A stretch of DNA of 64,000 nucleotides, taken from assembly GCF_000006405.1 (NCBI RefSeq), contig NW_003210828.1, positions 41,861 to 105,860 of the forward strand, in the 5' to 3' direction. Shown in pieces: positions 44,270 through 55,412 of the stretch. The notes beneath the pieces were generated by a model. The model was not told the DNA's origin. It ran no database searches and saw only the letters and a program-made list of their open reading frames with translations. Source of the DNA: Perkinsus marinus ATCC 50983 (Eukaryota > Perkinsozoa > Perkinsida > Perkinsidae). Positions within the stretch are counted from its first letter, which is position 1. Each line of letters begins with the position of its first letter. The position numbers and the translations under genes were made by a program.

Positions 44270-44906
44270 CAAAGTGACGCAAATTCGTGCGAGTTACAGC
44301 TAACGTGTGAATGCGAAGATTACCGCCGAAGATGTACTCGATAGAACGCAAGATATGGTGGACTTAGTCCACTGGACTACAGCCAAGTAGGTCGATAGCG
44401 CCAACCGTGAAAATAACTGAAGCTACGCCGACACTATTCGACTCTCTCGAGAGAGAACGCAAGATTGCAAGATAGTTGGAGAATCGCTAACTCTTGAGAG
44501 GCTCACGCGCACGCCCACCTGATCGATATCTGAGGGTAACCGCAAGATGTATTCATAGTGACCAGTAGACACCTGCGAACGCCTTCACTAGCTTTATTCG
44601 GCCATTATGAATGAATCTGAACTACTTCTCTCCTCTCTATTACCCTGGGCACGATTTTTTGGGCATTTTAGCAAATTTCCAAGAATTTCCAGCCTCAACG
44701 GAAATTTCTGAAATATTCTCGAAAATTTCCTTCGGAAATTTCCGCCCGTGCCCAAAGGGCAAACCCTGGTTGTGCGAACGCCACAAGGAGAGCCCGAAAG
44801 CACTCGCCAGTTAGCTGTCTGAAGGGAGAAAGACAATTCGGATAGCGCGATAGGGTTTACTACTCATTGAGTTTGAAAAGGTTGCATGGATCTCCGACAC
44901 CAGCCG

Positions 44907-44979
44907 TACAAATTGTTTGACGCGTAATTTACGCGTCAACAATTGTACCGGCGTACATTTACGCGGCGTAAATGTACGC
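44907..44979. repeat. Two adjacent hairpins with one-base centres
   Basis: TTGACGCGTAA-T-TTACGCGTCAA (44917-44939) extends outward with near-complementary flanks to about 44907-44948. Two bases on follows GCGTACATTTACGC-G-GCGTAAATGTACGC (44951-44979) with 14-bp perfect arms. Confidence 0.88.
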
Positions 44980-46112
44980 TGCTACATCGTCTTGAGAACG
45001 GTAGTTGAACCAGTAACGCTCCGGAGAGAGGTTTTGCCTCAGCGCTAGAGGAATCTTTGAATGACAGCCTAAATACAAGATTTTTTGGAAACAGAACATT
45101 CTCGCAATGAGAACTCCGATAGTATCGCAGAAATGATATGGAGAACAAGATTTACGACTACTAGATGTTCGGAATTCTCACCCTTGGATTTATCGAATAT
45201 CGCATACCTTCATTTCGGAAGAAGCTCATAAGAGAGCTCATGGCTCCGTCAAGTCGCAATGCAGTCTCATTTGTTTTGTTGAAGTTCTCGACACCAGGGA
45301 GCATGCTGGACATCGCATTCGGACTCTGCTCGGTCGTGTAATCTTGGCTATGAGTCGGACGGCAGAAGGAATTCTCTGCCTCCCAGAGCTTGGATGAGCC
45401 TAAGAAATGAACGCAGCAGTCGCAGGGATGCCATTGACACCTCAGTTTCTACCTGTTCCTCACCAACCTGTGGGAATTTTCTGACAATATAGGTGAGTCT
45501 GCAATAGTGTTCAAGTGCTCTTCAACTACTGCCAGCCCATCAAAGAAGGAAACTGTCGCTAGATGTCGCTTGAGCCTAGAAATCGACCGCAAGAGTCTAT
45601 TCAAGTCTCTCGCTCTCTGATACTTTTCAGCGCAGCCTATATAGGGAAATGATGAGGCATGTCGATCATGCATCTTGGACGACAACCAGACGACAGACTG
45701 GGCTAATAGGACAGTCCTGTCAGGACTTCAGAGATTCAGTATTTCACAATAACCGATAATCGCCAAGAGGGTTGCCACAGAGAACTAGTGGAATCCCCAG
45801 TCTGGTGTTACTGGTGACAGTAGCAACCCCCTTCTATTCTCTACTTTTTCCAGACTTTCGTGTCAGTCATTCCATTCAGCAACTTTTTAAGATCCGCCCA
45901 GTTCCCCACCGCACCACGAAGAGAATCGAACAATTCTCATCAATTCAATTGATGATAGACACAGGAGTCTCAGCGTCCACCGAGGCAATGTCAGCTCCGC
46001 AGTAAATAGGTGAATTTTGCATTGAGCACCTCGAGCTGTAGAGTTTAGCGCACAATGATGCACTTGAGCACGCCAGTTGGAGATCTTCGAACTGAGCTCC
46101 ATCATCAAAGAA

Positions 46113-46456
46113 TAATTCCACGAGCAGAGCGTCGATTTGCTACGCCGGAAGTTGAAGAACCCGGATATGAAACGTTGGCGTTTGCATCCACAACACTAGC
46201 CCGTGCATCCCAGATATAGGATCTGGCGATCCTATATCTGGGCAACCACGCACAATTCCCTCCACAATTGGTAGTTGAACAGGGAGAGACTGCAGATTCA
46301 CACAGGCCACGATCATTAAATTTAATTCCACGAGCAGAGCGTCGATTTGCTACGCCGGAAGTTGAAGAACCCGGATATGAAACGTTGGCGTTTGCATCCA
46401 CAACCCTAGCCCGTGTATCCCAGATATAGGATCTGGCGATCCTATATCTGGGCAAC
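46113..46456. repeat. Direct duplication of 134 bp, each copy ending in a hairpin
   Basis: Copies at 46113-46246 and 46323-46456 begin TAATTCCACGAGCAGAGCG and differ at about two positions. A 76-bp unrelated spacer separates them. Each copy ends in the 15-bp-arm hairpin CCCAGATATAGGATC-TGGC-GATCCTATATCTGGG (46209-46242 and 46419-46452). Confidence 0.92.
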
Positions 46457-46462
46457 AGACCA

Positions 46463-47968
46463 GTGTCATTACTGGTGAATGCAGTGACGGAACGAGTCAT
46501 GAATGACATCGTCGGCCTTCTGTTGGGCTCGTCGCCTCGCAAAGGGCGGCGGAGTTCCCAGCGACGGAAGAAATGGCAAGTACGCCTCTGGGTGTTTTCT
46601 GCAACAGAAAGCCACAAAGCCTCTATTGCGAGGGCTTTGGTCCGGACCTTCAGGCTTGTCCTCCGAGTGGATGACGCAGAAGAGGGCCGGGATTCGGCCT
46701 TCTACCAGCCACTGGTAGAGGTGGGCGGAGTTCTTCACTTTACGAGAAAACGCCCCCGTCTACCAGCGAAAAGGCCAGTATAAACTGCCAGACTCCCACC
46801 AAAGTCCTCCCAGTAGTCAGTACAGAAAGGAGCACCGCTGACGAGCGGGTGGGCGCCGCGGAGTTCATCCGCCGCGGATGAACTTGTTAACACTCCTTCA
46901 CGGGCTTCACTCCTAAACGTAAATCCTGATACCAAACCCTCTGGATCACCACAATTCCTGGCGATCACACGTAGAGCCGTCTCTAACCCAGCGACAGGCA
47001 AAGGCCCTACCTCACCCAGATCTTGAGGATCACAGCCTGGTAAAACAGGCAAAGGTGGCAAGGCCATGCCGACCGGATGGTCATTTAATACTAACACCAC
47101 CCTAGGCGGGATCCAATTCACACGCTGTAACAACAATTCCCGTCCACTCAAGTCCGTTTCAAACGGACGGTTGGCGAATAGGAATCTCAGCACGCCTCCA
47201 CAGGCTTCATACTCCGCCCTGGTCACGTGCAACATCACAATCTTGTCAAATCCTCAGCATGCAATGAAACCTGTCGGATATGATTCTCATAAGACCATCT
47301 ATCAACATCCGGCAGTATAGCTCTCCACTCCAATGCTAAGTTAGGTTCAGTATTGCCCATAATGGCGGTCAGACAGTTCAAACTCGCGCCAACCCAAAGG
47401 TAAGCGCTGCTCGTTTCTCCAACCAAGCCAAATCGTCTAACAACCGTCTCAGCCGCCAGCTTCGATTCGCCAGTTGACGGCACTCTCTCAGCCACAACTC
47501 CAGCCTCAATCGGAGGACGAAGATTGTAGCGTGAGACAATCGCCGAGATGTGACCCACATCTGCACCAGTCTCGACACCGAGAGTCGCAGCAGACTGGAC
47601 CACATTACATAGCCCTCAACTGACCGACCTAACCCTATGTTAACAAATTTATCACTCACCACAACATAGTCTCTATACCCCACCATGTCCCCCAGGGCAT
47701 CAGTATTAGGCACACTACCTAGAATGTGAATAGCCCTCGACACCTCCCATAGTTGAACATTCGGCTCCCTGAACTCGCCGTTATAATTACGACTATCCAG
47801 TATGCGGCCAACAAAAGTACTCAGGCTAGGAACGCTCGAGTCATCCACGGGATCCCCGATAGATGGAATACTGTCCAAAGTAGATAGAGACATTGCTGTA
47901 ACAAGCGAAAACCCTAAAGCCCTAGTAGACCGAGATAGCAGACTGCTACTAGCAGTCCTACACGGCAC
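46463..47968 (-). other. Repeat-family region with overlapping open frames
   Basis: Three long minus-strand frames lie here: 47968-47378 (with LSTLDSIPSIGDPVDDSSVP and EPNVQLWEVSRAIHILGSV), 47603-47235 (with ADVGHISAIVSRYNLRPP and LVGETSSAYLWVGASLNCL) and 47238-46735 (with EYEACGGVLRFLFANRPFE and VLPGCDPQDLGEVGPLPVAG). All are GC-rich and protein-like. The 46463-46870 end is shared with 57.43-57.83 kb and 62.75-63.15 kb, so the region belongs to a repeat family. The product is not recognised. It could be a mobile element of unknown class. I describe the frames separately and draw no joined product. Confidence 0.45.
46863..46883. repeat. Hairpin, 10-bp arms, one-base centre
   Basis: GTTCATCCGC-C-GCGGATGAAC. 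The counterpart of this position in the 57.8-kb and 63.1-kb copies (GTTCATCTCATCC) lacks the inverted arm. Confidence 0.8.
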
Positions 47969-49009
47969 TCCGAGGTTACACTAAACTCCTAAACCCAACA
48001 TACCACACCCTTCTCAAGGAAACTCTCCAACACTCTCACTTCGGAAGTAAGATGTGTTCACTAGCGTTTTTCATATTACTTGTGAAACTCCACTGTGATT
48101 CTCTCCGGCTTTTTGCGAGTCTGCTTGATTTGCTTGAGTTTTATTATCACGCGAGTTGTAGCCATCACCCCAAATCCCATCTCCAACGTGAAAGTCTTCG
48201 CCGCTATCTAAGTAATCAAATGAAAGTCAGCGCTGATCTTTTGGCCACCCATCTAGCTCGTCCGAGCTCCAATCGTTACCGCATTCAGGGAGCAGGCGAT
48301 CACTATGTCGATCGTACTGACATCTCGAGTAAAGATGAGCATCAAAACCTCATTTCTCGATGCTCTGAACATCATACCAGAGATTCCAGCTATGATCTCC
48401 AGGAAAGTTTGTTGAGTGGATGAATCTCGGCGAGCTAGAAGCCTGGATATCCAAAAGAAATAAAACGTCTGAAATGTGAATAACGTAATTATGACTCATG
48501 GTATGGAGGGTGACAGTCAAGAATCCCAAAACCCGAAACATAAATGTTGCTTCACCACAGAATATTCCAACTCCGCGGCCGAGACGGGACACTCGGGATC
48601 CCCGAGTCGGGATTATGGGTGGCGGGCCAGTCAGCCATAAGCACAGACATAATGCCTGTGTCTAATGATCGTCTGATGACACAATGGTTATGTTTGGAGC
48701 GGAATTGGAACAAAGGAAGAAAATGAGCATGAGCTAAATTCAGAACAGATCTCGATTCACGTCGGGATTAGTTGGGACTAAAGTGCGCCGATCTCTCCGA
48801 CTACGCTTCCCGCCAGCGCACACCACAGAAAATTGATAGATTGTATACTGTAGGCCGGGAAGTCAACAGTTGCATAAACCGTTGTACAAGAAAGCATAGT
48901 ACATGTATCGCGAAAAGCAGCGTAGGTCTCCCGGAACGGTGGAAAAGAGAGCGGCACGTGTTGCATTTTGCAACAACACCTTTACCCGGTACGCCCTGGG
49001 GCCGTATGC

Positions 49010-49420
49010 GGATCCTGATTCATGAATCTGAGTCCATGATTCAACTCACGCTCTGATCCTGATTCATGATTCAAGTCACACCTTGATTCGAGAGAACTGA
49101 TTCAGATTCTTAGCTCAGGAGAAAGAGTCGAGATTTCTGAGTATGAGTACTTGAGACAGAGTCAGATTACGTAATCATGAGCAAGATCCTCGATCCTTGA
49201 TTTTAATCAGCCGCTGAATCCGATTCCTGATCCTTACTCACGATTCAAGATTCAAATCTATACTCAATGGCTGATTCAGAGTTTTTGGTACTGAGTCAGA
49301 GTATTTCATCAACTCGAGATTAAATACTCAGAGTTGGGATTTTTACTCGTGATTCGAGGTTAATTCTCAGGAGTCGAGATTCTTTTACTCAACCTCAAAG
49401 CTGCTCAGATTCAAGATCGC
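49010..49420. repeat. GATTC/GAGTC-rich degenerate repeat
   Basis: About 400 bp is built largely of scattered GATTC, GAATC, GAGTC and GACTC words (for example TGATTCATGATTCAAGTC, ACTCAGAGTTGGGATTTTTACTC). No strict period is visible. It reads in no frame. The region 48430-49010 before it shows no gene. Confidence 0.7.
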
Positions 49421-49500
49421 AATCTCACCTTGAGCATGATCCGGGATCATACTCATGATGCACAAGCTCACAGTTTAACACGGGGATTAATCTTGATTCT

Positions 49501-49540
49501 GTACCGGGGGTCCGGACCCCCGCCGGGGGTCCCCCGGTAC
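49501..49540. repeat. 40-bp GC-rich nested palindrome
   Basis: Outer arms GTACCGGGGG and CCCCCGGTAC (49501-49510, 49531-49540) flank an inner palindrome GGGGGTCCGGACCCCC. Two G-runs of five alternate with C-runs. It lies directly after the GATTC-rich stretch. Confidence 0.88.
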
Positions 49541-49861
49541 CAAACCCTGATTCTGATCCTCGACCTTGATTCACGACTTCAGCGCGCGCCACGGTAGACC
49601 TTCTCAGCTCCTTGCGAGTACTACTCGCCGAGTAGGTTTTTAGAATGACCGTACCGGGGGATACAACCTCGGCTTCGACCATTTGAAAGCATATCCTCAA
49701 CCAGTTGAGTTGTGAGATTATATGATACAAGACGCTGCAAGGAGGTATAGCGCACGTAGTACATACAGGATATTAGTATGCCACTTCCCGGGACTAGAAC
49801 CCCTACTTCGAGCACATGAAAGTATGAGGTCATACGAGGTCAAAACGGTGTATGGAGGTAT

Positions 49862-49917
49862 AGCGCATCATGCGCTGCGCATGTAGTACATGCAACCACA
49901 TGGTGTGAAGTTCACAC
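49862..49917. repeat. Three short one-base-centre hairpins
   Basis: AGCGCAT-C-ATGCGCT (49862-49876), CATGTA-G-TACATG (49880-49892) and GTGTGAA-G-TTCACAC (49903-49917) lie within 56 bp. Confidence 0.8.
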
Positions 49918-50262
49918 TGTGAACTACGCATTCCTTAGTTCAATTAATTGTTCATAAAAACAATAAATGCCCATCGTCGATCCTCTTGAGGGATTGTCCG
50001 ATAACGACACCCGATCACGCTACCGGTTATCAAAGGAAGCTCTAGCGCTGAGCTTCCTCTTAGAACTTCTGAGTTAGAAACCCAGAGTTAGTTGATTCCG
50101 AGTGAACATATTGTAAGGTTTGAAGTACGGATGTGTACAAGTGCGACAGAAGATCTTCTTCCAAAAACTTATCATTGCTGCAACGTAACGGGAAATGTGC
50201 ATGCATTCGGGGCGAATCTCCCAGGTTCTACCCTCGTAGAGTGACGTTTTCTTCCTTTCTTG

Positions 50263-51294
50263 CCGCCCGTTCAATAAACCAATTCTGAAGCTCAGAATCG
50301 TTTCCAGAAACGATTTTCTTAAATCTTGTTCATAGAATCGATTCTGGAAACGATCCTGGAATCATTTCCAGAATCATTTTTCAACGAGTTCAAAAGCGTC
50401 CTCGCGCGTTTATGAAATCAGTTCCAGAACCGCGAGCTTCAGAATGGCCTGGAGTGGTTCTGAGCATTTCGTTGCGCGTGACTTTGCTGTCTACTTCGTA
50501 GATTCCACAAGGAATTTTTACTTCTCCACGAGGAGTTGCACTCCTTTTCCTTTCTTGAACCAGTTACAAAGAGAGCTTGAAACTCCCGAAGAGCTGACAC
50601 TGCGTGAGGAGCTAACGCTCCCTAGACTGAGGAAAGGAAGCTGGTATTACAGATTGCTATTTACGAAGCAAGGCTGAAGAAACCAGGGGAGCCCATTCCC
50701 GTATTGTCAAGCCGTGCAGATGCTGTTTTAGATGAGCTTGCGGCCCGATTGCTGGGTTATCCTTAGTGTAGTTCCTGTTAGCCTATTGTCTTGGGAGCAT
50801 AAGTTTTTTTTGAAACAATTAGATTGAGTGTAGTTAAGGCTGCTAGTAGCAGCCTATTACTATTTTACCTCTTCTCGTATGTTGCTTGTAATAGTAAGTG
50901 GTTCATTGATTGTAGTGTCAGTATTTGCAATGTGAAGGATGAATGATGTGGTTCTATTGTCGTGTGTAAGATAATTTTTGGCGGTATGCAACTTGTTTTG
51001 TTAACCACGAAACAAATCTTGAGAATGAAAGCACGCTGTCGTAGACCGCGGGTTCGATCCCTGGGGTTAGCAGTATTCGTGTATTTACATCACGATTTTG
51101 GAAGCGTTCCCGGAAGCGATTTCTAAAATTGCGTTTGTTGAGCACTTGTCAGAATCGTTTCTGGGATCGCTTCCAGAATCGCTTGTGGATTTTCAAAATC
51201 GTGTTTATTGAACATCATCTCAGAAGCGTTTTTTAAAATCGATTCTCAGCAACGTTTCCAGAATTGCGCGTAGCCTTGTCTATTGAACGGGCGG
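50263..51294. mobile_element. 1.03-kb DNA element with terminal inverted repeats
   Basis: The element begins CCGCCCGTTCAATA (50263-50276) and ends TATTGAACGGGCGG (51281-51294), a perfect 14-bp terminal inverted repeat. TTG lies directly outside both ends (50260-50262 and 51295-51297), a possible 3-bp target duplication. Both subterminal regions carry many GAATCG/TTTCCAGAATC words in inverse orientation, as in MITE-like elements. The centre has a short plus ORF (50444-50677) with no transposase features. It is probably a non-autonomous element. A 3-bp duplication would fit CACTA or PIF/Harbinger-type insertion, but the end sequence decides for neither. Confidence 0.75.
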
Positions 51295-51340
51295 TTGAAA
51301 TTGTCACTTTCGGTTGTGGGGCGCAGCGACTATAATCTTC

Positions 51341-51567
51341 TGTCGCATAACTCTCCGCCGGTGTTGAGGAACTCCTCGCCGACATGCGGTGACCAATAAT
51401 ACGACACTAAGCCAAGATGGCTACGGAACCTCAATACTAGAGACTTACAGCGAGAAACGTAGGTTCTAAGAACCATACGATTCGCTATATAAGGAAAAGC
51501 GCACGCCCAATAATGCTACATGCTTCACGATCTCAATACTCTAGTAAATACGTCAAAATACGTCACA
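51341..51567 (-). repeat. LTR of the integrase-bearing element
   Basis: 227 bp, same ends and sequence as the solo LTR at 30614-30840 except for one visible base (ACATGC against ACGTGC). A TATATAAGG box-like word lies inside. It abuts the purine-rich tract that precedes a 3' LTR in this orientation. Confidence 0.9.
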
Positions 51568-52820
51568 ATCTCATCCCCTCAGGTGGCGACATCTCAAGGA
51601 GTCACCTCATCTAAGCTCTCTTCTAGTAGGATGTTTGTGACCTCATCCACTTTGATCTTCTTGACATCCCTTGGGGACAATCTCACAAAGGCTGCGACAT
51701 TACCGATAGCTGATAGCTTACCATCGGGACCAATCCATAGTGGTAGAAGTCGTTCGTCCAGTAGACGGTACTCGTGGACCATATACTGACCGTTACCTGT
51801 CCAACGCTCAATCTTACCGTAATGAGTCTTAGAATCTTGTGGATCTTTCCACAATATAAATTTAGTGTGCCTCAGTGAACGTGTAGACAGAGTAGGCTCT
51901 CCAGAAAGCTCATCGTCAGTGATCTTGGGGTTATCGTCGTCATTATAAACTCCATTAGGAAGAAAGGCCTCCAGGTGATCAGCACTGTAGAGCTGGGAAC
52001 GGTTACCATTAAACTTGACTTCATAACAACGGGAACCGACCCTGCGTATAATCTCACCTTCCCGCCACATACGGTCGAGTTTGTGGCTCGGTTGCGTCCA
52101 TACCAAAACCTTATCTCCCACATCGAACTCGTTCGGTTCGTTAGCCTGCTGCGGCTTACACTCTTGCCAAAGCTGCCTCCAGTCCTCCATAATCCTTTCC
52201 CTCCTCTGCCGTAGCTTATCACAAGCAGATCTTATAGCACGTTTATGCTTCTTATTAGGGTGCGCGATGAGTTTTTCAATAGCATCATCGTTCACCGGAG
52301 CTGTACTATTATGCGAAGAAGCCCATCGTGCTAAGGGAGATTGGAGTGGGAAACCATAAACAGCTTCATGAGGACTGACGCCCAGAACTGGATCGATAGT
52401 ACTATTGACTCGAGCTTGAGCGAAGGCTAAGGCTTAATGTAGGGTAACATGACGGTTCTCATCCAGAACTGCTCGTAGAGCCATATTCACCACGGCATGG
52501 CCTCTCTCATAGAAGCCACCACTCGCTGCGTGATATACTGGAATACAGACATGTCTCACATGATTTAGTGATAATAGGCTGCTGAAGTCGAGACTCTTCA
52601 CGAACTGTATTCCATTGTCAGAAATAACCGTTCGAGGGCATGAATACTTTAGAAGGAATTCAGCCTCGAATACCCTACAAAGCTCGCTAGCGGATATCTT
52701 CGTCATCAAAAAGAAAAGGCAAAATTTTATCAGCAAACATGTAATAGACATGATATACCTCTCATTACGTTTAGCAACAATGAGTGGACCTAACAAATCC
52801 ACTCCGATTTGTTACCTGAC
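51341..52820 (-). mobile_element. Fossil Ty3/gypsy-like LTR retrotransposon, 3' part
   Basis: The LTR at 51341-51567 (TG...CA ends, 227 bp) has the 3' end of an element on its right, reading on the minus strand. A purine-rich tract adjoins the LTR, followed by integrase sequence with its C-terminal tail and, further in, part of the catalytic core (DLLGPL, ISDNGIQF, a later Glu in FYERGH). RT, RNase H, gag and the second LTR are absent; at about 52.82 kb the element passes into the AT satellite. It is a broken, truncated copy with several breaks. Its LTR matches the solo LTR at 30.6 kb almost perfectly, so the family was recently active. Confidence 0.8.
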
Positions 52821-52825
52821 CCCTT

Positions 52826-55412
52826 AGGTAAATATTCATTTGATACTTGCCTAATACTCACCCAATATCCACCTAATATTTACCTCATATTCACCTAAAA
52901 TTTTCTTAATATTCACCTAGTATTTGCCCAGTATTCAACTAATATATACCTCATATCCGTCTAAAATTTACTCAGTACTAACCTACTACTCACTTAATAT
53001 TTGCCCAATACTTGATATTCACCTAATATTTGTTTAGCATTTACCTAATATTCATCCAAAATTTACCTGAAGTTTACCTAACATTTACTCAACTTGATAT
53101 TTACCTAATATTCACTTCATACTCACCTAGTATTTGCCTAATATTCACCTGATATTAACCTGATATTTACCTAATATTCACCTAATATTTACCTGATATT
53201 CACCTAATATTTACCTAATATTTACTTAATATTTATTCAAAATTTACCTAATAATTACTTGATATTTACTCCAAATTTACTAAAATTTACCTGAAATATT
53301 TACGTAATATTTACTTAATATTCACGTAACATTTACTTTATATTTACCTAATATTTCCCCAATATTTACTTGAAATTGACTCGATATTTACTTGATATTT
53401 ACCTAACATTTACCTAATATTTACTTAAAATTTACTTGAAAACTACTTGATATTCACTTGATATTCACTTAATATCTACCTAAGATTCACTCAATATTAA
53501 CCTGATACTTGATACCTATTTAATATTTGCCTGATATCTACCTGATATCTACCCAATATTTACTTAATTTTCACCTTATACTAACCTAGTATTCAGCTAA
53601 TATTTACCTAATATTTACCTGATATTTGCTTGATATTTAATCAAAATTTACCTAATATGTACTCAATATTTACCTAAAATTTACTTGACATTTATTCAAC
53701 TTAATATTGACCTGAAATATCCACCTAATATTTACTCAATATTCACGTAGCATTTACTTTATATGTACTTGATATTTGCCTAATATTTACCTAACATTCA
53801 CCTAATATTTACTTAAAATTTAATTGAAATTTAATTGATATTTACTTGATATTCACTTACTATCTACCTAAGATTTACTCAATACTAACCTAATACTTGA
53901 TACGTATTTAATATTTAACTAATATTCACCTAATATTTACGTAACATTCACTTGATATCTACCTAATATTTACCTGATATTCACCTAATATTTACCTAAT
54001 ATTTACTTAATATTCACTCAAAATTTACCTAATAATATTAACCTAGTATCTTCTAATCAGCTAATATTTATCTTATATTTTTCTAATATTTACCTAATAT
54101 TTACCTGATACTTACCTGATATTTGCTTAATATTTAATCAAAATTTACTGGATATGTAATCAATATTCACCTAAAATTTACTTGGCATTTACTTAGCTTA
54201 ATATTAACCTGAAATATTTACCTAATATTTACTCAATATTCGCGTAACATTTACTCTTTATTTACCTAATATTTACCCAATATTTTTCAATATTTACTTG
54301 AAATTCACTTGATATTCGCTTGATATTCACTTTATATTTACTTAAAATTTACTTAAAATTTACTGGATATTTACCTAACATTAACCCAATATTTTCCAAT
54401 ATTTACTCGAAATTTACTTGATATTTACTTGATGTTCACTTTAAATTTACTTGATATTTAACTAATATTTACCTGATATTTACCTATCATTTACTTAATA
54501 TTCACATAACATTCACTTAATATTCATCTAATATTGACCCAATATTTTCTAATATTTACTTGATATTTACTTTATATTTACTCGATATTTACCTAATATT
54601 CACCTAACATTTACCCAATATTTACTTAAAATTTACTTAAAATTTACTGGATATTTACTTGATATTCACTTAATATCTACCTAAGATTTACTCGATACTA
54701 ACCTTATACTTGATACCTATTTAATATTTAACTAATATTCAACTAATATTTACGTAACATTTACTTGAAGTTTGACTAATATTTACCTGATATTTACCTA
54801 ATATTTACTTAATATTCACATAACATTTACTTAATATTCACCTAATATTTACCCAATATTTACCTAATATTCACTTGAAATTTACTTAGTATTTACTTTA
54901 TATTAAAATTTACTTAAAATTTACTTGAAATTTACTTAAAAATTCACTTAAAATTTACTTAAAAATTTACTTAAAAATTACTTAAATATTTACTTAAATA
55001 TTTACTTAAATATTTACTTAAATATTTACTTAAATATTCACTTAATATTTACTTAATATTTACTTAATATTTACTTAATATTTACTTAATATTTACTTAA
55101 TATTTACTTCATATTTACTTAGTATTCACTTGATATTTACTCGATATTTACTTGATATTTACTTAATATTCACTTAATATTTACTTGATATTCACTTGAT
55201 ATTCACTTAATATTCACTTAATATCTACTTAAGATATACTCAATACTAACCTAACACTTGATACCTATTCAGTATTTAACTAATATTCACCTAATATTTA
55301 CGTAACATTAACTTGAGATTCACCTAATATTTACCCGATACCCATCTAATATCTACCTAATATTCACTTGATATTTACTCAAAATTCACCCAATAATTAC
55401 TTGATATTTTTT
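52826..55412. repeat. AT-rich 11-bp satellite, first block
   Basis: About 2.6 kb of degenerate repeats of an 11-bp word close to ATATTTACTTA / ATATTCACCTA. The best-ordered part is 55010-55150, where TATTTACTTAA recurs exactly. No coding potential; the ORFs vanish through the whole block. Confidence 0.95.

Larger units (their letters stand above)
43690..44780. mobile_element. Possible 1.1-kb element with diverged terminal inverted repeats
   Basis: AGGGTTTGCCCTTTGGGC at 43701-43718 is matched in inverse orientation at 44750-44767. On the inner side of each copy there is a run rich in GGAAATTTCC-type palindromes (43740-43800 and 44670-44742), and TTGTGCG/GTGCGC lies just outside. The arms are similar but not identical. 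No transposase is visible between them; the interior holds several short hairpins. It may be a non-autonomous DNA transposon, or two independent copies of a repeat in opposite orientation. The target duplication was not identified. Confidence 0.4.

Noticed and set aside
48052-48423. 123-codon plus ORF
   Set aside because: No motif or family resemblance, no coding context and no neighbouring exons.
51025-51075. tRNA-like T-arm (GGGTTCGATCCC)
   Set aside because: No matching acceptor stem, D-arm or anticodon arm is found upstream, and it lies inside the inverted-repeat element. At best it is a tRNA-derived fragment.
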